In this document: positions 61,564 through 64,000 of the stretch, in pieces
Numbering within the stretch: position 1 is the first letter of the stretch
Layout of the letters: each line of letters starts with the position of its first letter
Assembly (NCBI RefSeq): GCF_949987535.1
Contig: NW_026645849.1
Location: 1 to 64,000, forward strand
Length of the DNA stretch: 64,000 nt
Source of the DNA: Balaenoptera acutorostrata
Lineage: Eukaryota > Chordata > Mammalia > Artiodactyla > Balaenopteridae
Reading direction: 5' to 3'
Translations under genes and position numbers: made by a program
Notes under the pieces: model-generated
The model's database searches: none
Told to the model about the DNA's origin: nothing
What the model saw: the letters and a program-made list of their open reading frames with translations, nothing else

Positions 61564-63322
61564 AGTGGGGGTTCTTGTCAACAGAGCAGCCCTAAACTTT
61601 GGGGTGCCTGTGTCTTGCTGATTTTTAGTTTTCCCAATTTAGACGCCCATGAGTGGAAGTGCCCTATGCTCTCCACGCTGTGTTTTTTAGATGTTTCAGA
61701 ACACACCGTACACTTCTCCAGAGTGGCTGTTGGCAATTTACATCCCACCCATCAGCGTAGCAAGGCTCCCATTTCTCCATGGCCGGTCCTGCATTTCTGG
61801 TTTGGACACTTTTTTCCGCATGGCTCTTTTGCCCGCTGGGAAGCGAGACTTCTTTGGAGCGCTGATTGGCCTTTCCAGGTTGCTTGGTTGGCCAAAAAGG
61901 GCGTATGCGTTTTTTCCTGAATATATTCAGGAAAAAACGCATACGCCCTTTTTGGCCAAGGGCATCATTGTCCACGTTTTGCCGCTTTTCATGTGCTTTC
62001 AAGGCGATTCGAATCTACCTCCTGAAATCTGTTTCCTGCAATTCTGCCTTGCTTTCAAAGCCTCTTCGTTGCCTTCCCTTAATATATTTGTGGACGAGAG
62101 GTATCATTTAAAACTCTGCAGGTTTGTGAATTGCAGTGCCCCTGAGCTCCATTTTTCAACTCGCTTTTTTGGGTGCTGGCCGCAAAAGCGCAGGATTGTT
62201 TCAGGCCCTCTTCTGGTTCTGGGGGGCAGGCTGAGCTTGTGCTTAATTCTTCTTCCTGATGGGAAAATAGAGTGACCTGTGCCTGTCCCAACACCTAGAG
62301 CTAGTCTCTCATTGGTTCCCCCTCTTCCCGTTCATCCTCAGGACAAATTGCAACCTGTACGGAACAGGAGGTTAAAGGTGCTGATTCTCCAAGGAGGGAG
62401 ATGGCTAGTAAATCGGCTGGAATGGCGAACCCGAGCAAAGGAGATGAGAAATGAGGTGCGTTTTAGAAACCTTTCCCGATCACACGGTGTACCATCTTCT
62501 GGGTTTCTCATGCCTGTTTTCGACGTAGGAAGATGCCCTTGAACCTGGAGATTTGGGACCCATGGGATGGGTACCATGCAGTATTACTTGAAAGGGTCTG
62601 TGTTGGCTCACCCAACCTCACCGAACCTCTCAGCCCCAAGAGTGTCCACCCTTATGTCTCAATCAGCTGTGGGTCTAGATATGGTCAATCCAGGTTGCAT
62701 CACAGCCACTGAACGAATTTTGTAAGAATTTCTCTCTCTTTCACTGTCTTTGTTTCACGGGTTTTGAAAAGTAATTTATTTTTATAATGGGGTTTAGCTG
62801 CTTTTCACGGCTGTGTTTATGCCGCTTTACACCCCCTTGACTCACTTACAGAGAGATATCAATACATAGGTTTGAAGATTCTTACTAGTCAGATATATTC
62901 TTGTGCGGTGAATAGGGGGTGTTGAGTCCAGTTCACTGAAAAAGGAATAGGTCTTGTCTCTTACATATTGGATTTATGGAACGGTATCTGAGCTAAATTG
63001 AAACCCTTGTTTTATGCATCACCCCACCTCACCTTGCCCGTTCAGCAGCCATAGTGTGTTTTCTAAACGTGTGACTCTGTTCTGTTTTGTAATTCAGTTC
63101 AAGTGTAGCGGTTTTTACATTCCCTCTAGAAGTGATATCTTATGATAAGTGTCTTTTTCTGTGTGACTTATTTCACTTAGAATCGTCGTACCTAAATCCA
63201 CTCATCGTGCTGCTACTAGCCTTATGACGTTGATTTCATGGCTGAGTGATATTCCATTGTACATGAGGACCACAACTTCTTTATCCATTTTTCTCTTTCC
63301 TAGGATATTTAAGGTGTAGTGA
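61564..63322 (+). repeat. Satellite monomer 36
   Basis: The palindrome at 61888-61959 is perfect, but private changes are numerous elsewhere: ATTTAGACGCC, TCCACGCTG, CATGGCTCTTTT, TTGGGTGCTGG, GATTGTTTCAGG, CAGCCACTGAACG and TTGGATTTATGG. GCTAAATTGAAA and the GTGTAGTG end are shared with unit 34. Confidence 0.95.
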
Positions 63323-63883
63323 AGTGGGGGTTCTTGTCAACAGAGCAGCCCTAAACTTTGGGGTGCCTGTGTCTTGCTGATTTTTAGTTTTCCCAATTTA
63401 TACGCCCATGAGTCGAAGTGCCCTATGCTCTCCAAGCTGTGTTTATTAGATGTTTCAGAACACACCGTACACTTCTCCAGAGTGGCTGTTGGCAATTTAC
63501 ATCCCACCCATCAGCGTAGCAAGGCTCCCATTTCTCCATGGCCGGTCCTGCATTTCTGGTTTGGACACTTTTTTCCCCATGGCCCTTTTGCCCGCTGGGA
63601 AGCGAGACTTCTTTGGAGCGCTGATTGGCCTTTCCAGGTTGCTTGGTTGGCCAAGAAGGGCGTATGCGTTTTTTCCTGAATATATTCAGGAAAAAACGCA
63701 TACGCCCTTTTTGGCCAAGGGCATCCTTGTCCACGTTTTGCCGCTTTTCATGTGCTTTCAAGGCGATTCGAATCTACCTCCTGAAATCTGTTTCCTGCAA
63801 TTCTGCCTTGCTTTCAAAGCCTCTTCGTTGCCTTCCCTTAATATATTTGTGGACGAGAGGTATCATTTAAAACTCTGCAGGTT
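63323..63883 (+). repeat. Satellite monomer 37 (first 561 bp, cut by SINE)
   Basis: Shares ATGAGTCGAAG, GTTTATTAG and TTTTCCCCATGG with unit 35. Private changes are CCAAGAAGGG in the left palindrome arm (63647-63718) and GCATCCTTGTCC. Satellite sequence stops after unit position 561, where the SINE begins. Whether it resumes after the SINE cannot be seen. Confidence 0.95.
63869..63883 (+). repeat. Predicted left target-site duplication of the SINE
   Basis: The satellite just before the SINE reads TTT then AAAACTCTGCAGGTT. An L1 endonuclease nick at TT|AAAA would give a 15-bp duplication ending exactly at the SINE start. The right-hand copy is beyond the window, so this is a prediction from known L1-mediated insertion. 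Confidence 0.6.
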
Positions 63884-63895
63884 GGGCTTCCCTGG

Positions 63896-63906
63896 TGGCG
63901 CAGTGG
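63896..63906 (+). promoter_or_regulatory. RNA polymerase III A box of the SINE
   Basis: TGGCGCAGTGG fits the A-box form TRGYNNAGYGG and lies 12 bases inside the SINE, as expected for a tRNA-derived internal promoter. Confidence 0.85.
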
Positions 63907-63938
63907 TTGAGAATCTGCCTGCCAATGCAGGGGACACG

Positions 63939-63949
63939 GGTTCGAGCCC
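63939..63949 (+). promoter_or_regulatory. RNA polymerase III B box of the SINE
   Basis: GGTTCGAGCCC matches the B-box form GGTTCGANNCC exactly and begins 33 bases after the A box ends, a normal tRNA-like spacing. Both boxes are intact, so this copy could in principle be transcribed if chromatin allows. Confidence 0.9.
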
Positions 63950-64000
63950 TGGTCTGGGAAGATCCCACATGCCGCGGAGCGACTGAGCCCGTGAGCCACA

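Larger units (their letters stand above)
1..63883 (+). repeat. Common cetacean satellite array, 1,759-bp monomer, 36.3 copies
   Basis: The sequence repeats at 1,759-bp spacing from the first base until a SINE interrupts unit 37. All units lie head to tail in one orientation and differ by a small number of scattered substitutions and four single-base indels. Unit length and the cetacean-type SINE match the common cetacean satellite, a major component of C-band heterochromatin in whales (family knowledge). No gene-like element interrupts the array. The near-identity of units implies homogenisation by unequal crossing-over or gene conversion (inference). Species cannot be fixed from the window, though the length argues against the shorter delphinid form. 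Confidence 0.95.
63884..64000 (+). mobile_element. tRNA-Glu-derived CHR-type SINE, 5' part, runs off the window
   Basis: The sequence starts GGGCTTCCCTGGTGGCGCAG and continues through GGGTTCGAGCCC, GGGAAGATCCCACATGCCGC and GAGCCCGTGAGCCACA, the recognisable head of the CHR SINE family of cetaceans and hippos, of CHR-2 type as I recall the consensus. SINEs of this family are transcribed by RNA polymerase III and copied by the L1 machinery. The 3' tail and the downstream target-site copy lie outside the window. It interrupts monomer 37 after unit position 561. The sequence is close to the remembered consensus, which suggests a recent insertion (inference). Confidence 0.93.

Noticed and set aside
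1..63883. CRISPR array or bacterial tandem repeat
   Set aside because: Repeats are 1.76 kb with no spacers, and the embedded L1-like and CHR SINE sequences are mammalian.
63884..63960. A functional tRNA gene
   Set aside because: A and B boxes are present, but the rest is the CHR SINE body and does not fold as a complete tRNA; the sequence is a tRNA-derived retroposon.
63450..63986. 178-codon open frame crossing from satellite into SINE
   Set aside because: A chance fusion across a retroposon junction, with no independent support.

Overview
The window is one head-to-tail array of a 1,759-bp satellite repeat, from base 1 to base 63,883, followed by the start of a tRNA-derived SINE at 63,884-64,000. 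I see no host gene, no conventional RNA gene and no CRISPR. The unit length, plus a SINE whose head matches the cetacean/hippo CHR family (CHR-2 type), point to a whale. The satellite fits the 'common cetacean satellite' of heterochromatin, about 1.75 kb in baleen whales and many toothed whales; from memory the oceanic dolphin version is shorter, about 1.58 kb, so a delphinid is less likely.

Layout: 36 complete monomers plus 561 bp of a 37th, all in one orientation. I set the unit start at window base 1. Thirty-three of the 36 complete units are exactly 1,759 bp; unit 14 is 1,760, unit 32 is 1,758 and unit 35 is 1,757. Units differ by a few diagnostic substitutions each. These arrange the array into higher-order blocks: units 1-4 repeat as 5-8, units 21-24 repeat as 25-28 (both shifts 7,036 bp), units 10-11 recur as 32-33 some 38.7 kb away, and units 34-35 resemble 36-37. 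Units 35-37 carry the most private changes and lead into the SINE, as expected near an array border.

Inside each monomer: (a) roughly unit positions 1206-1759 and 1-280 read as the antisense strand of an old, diverged LINE-1 3' end; (b) positions 325-396 form a 72-bp inverted repeat with no loop, centred on GAATATATTC, perfect in nine units; (c) positions about 397-500 look like L1 resuming after the palindrome; (d) positions about 500-1205 I cannot assign. The many open frames, including a 194-codon one in nearly every unit, recur because the DNA recurs; they are not annotated as genes.

The points most worth a second look are the conserved palindrome and its multi-allelic left arm, its position inside the L1-derived stretch, the nested higher-order repeats and mosaic units, and the SINE insertion with its predicted target-site duplication.
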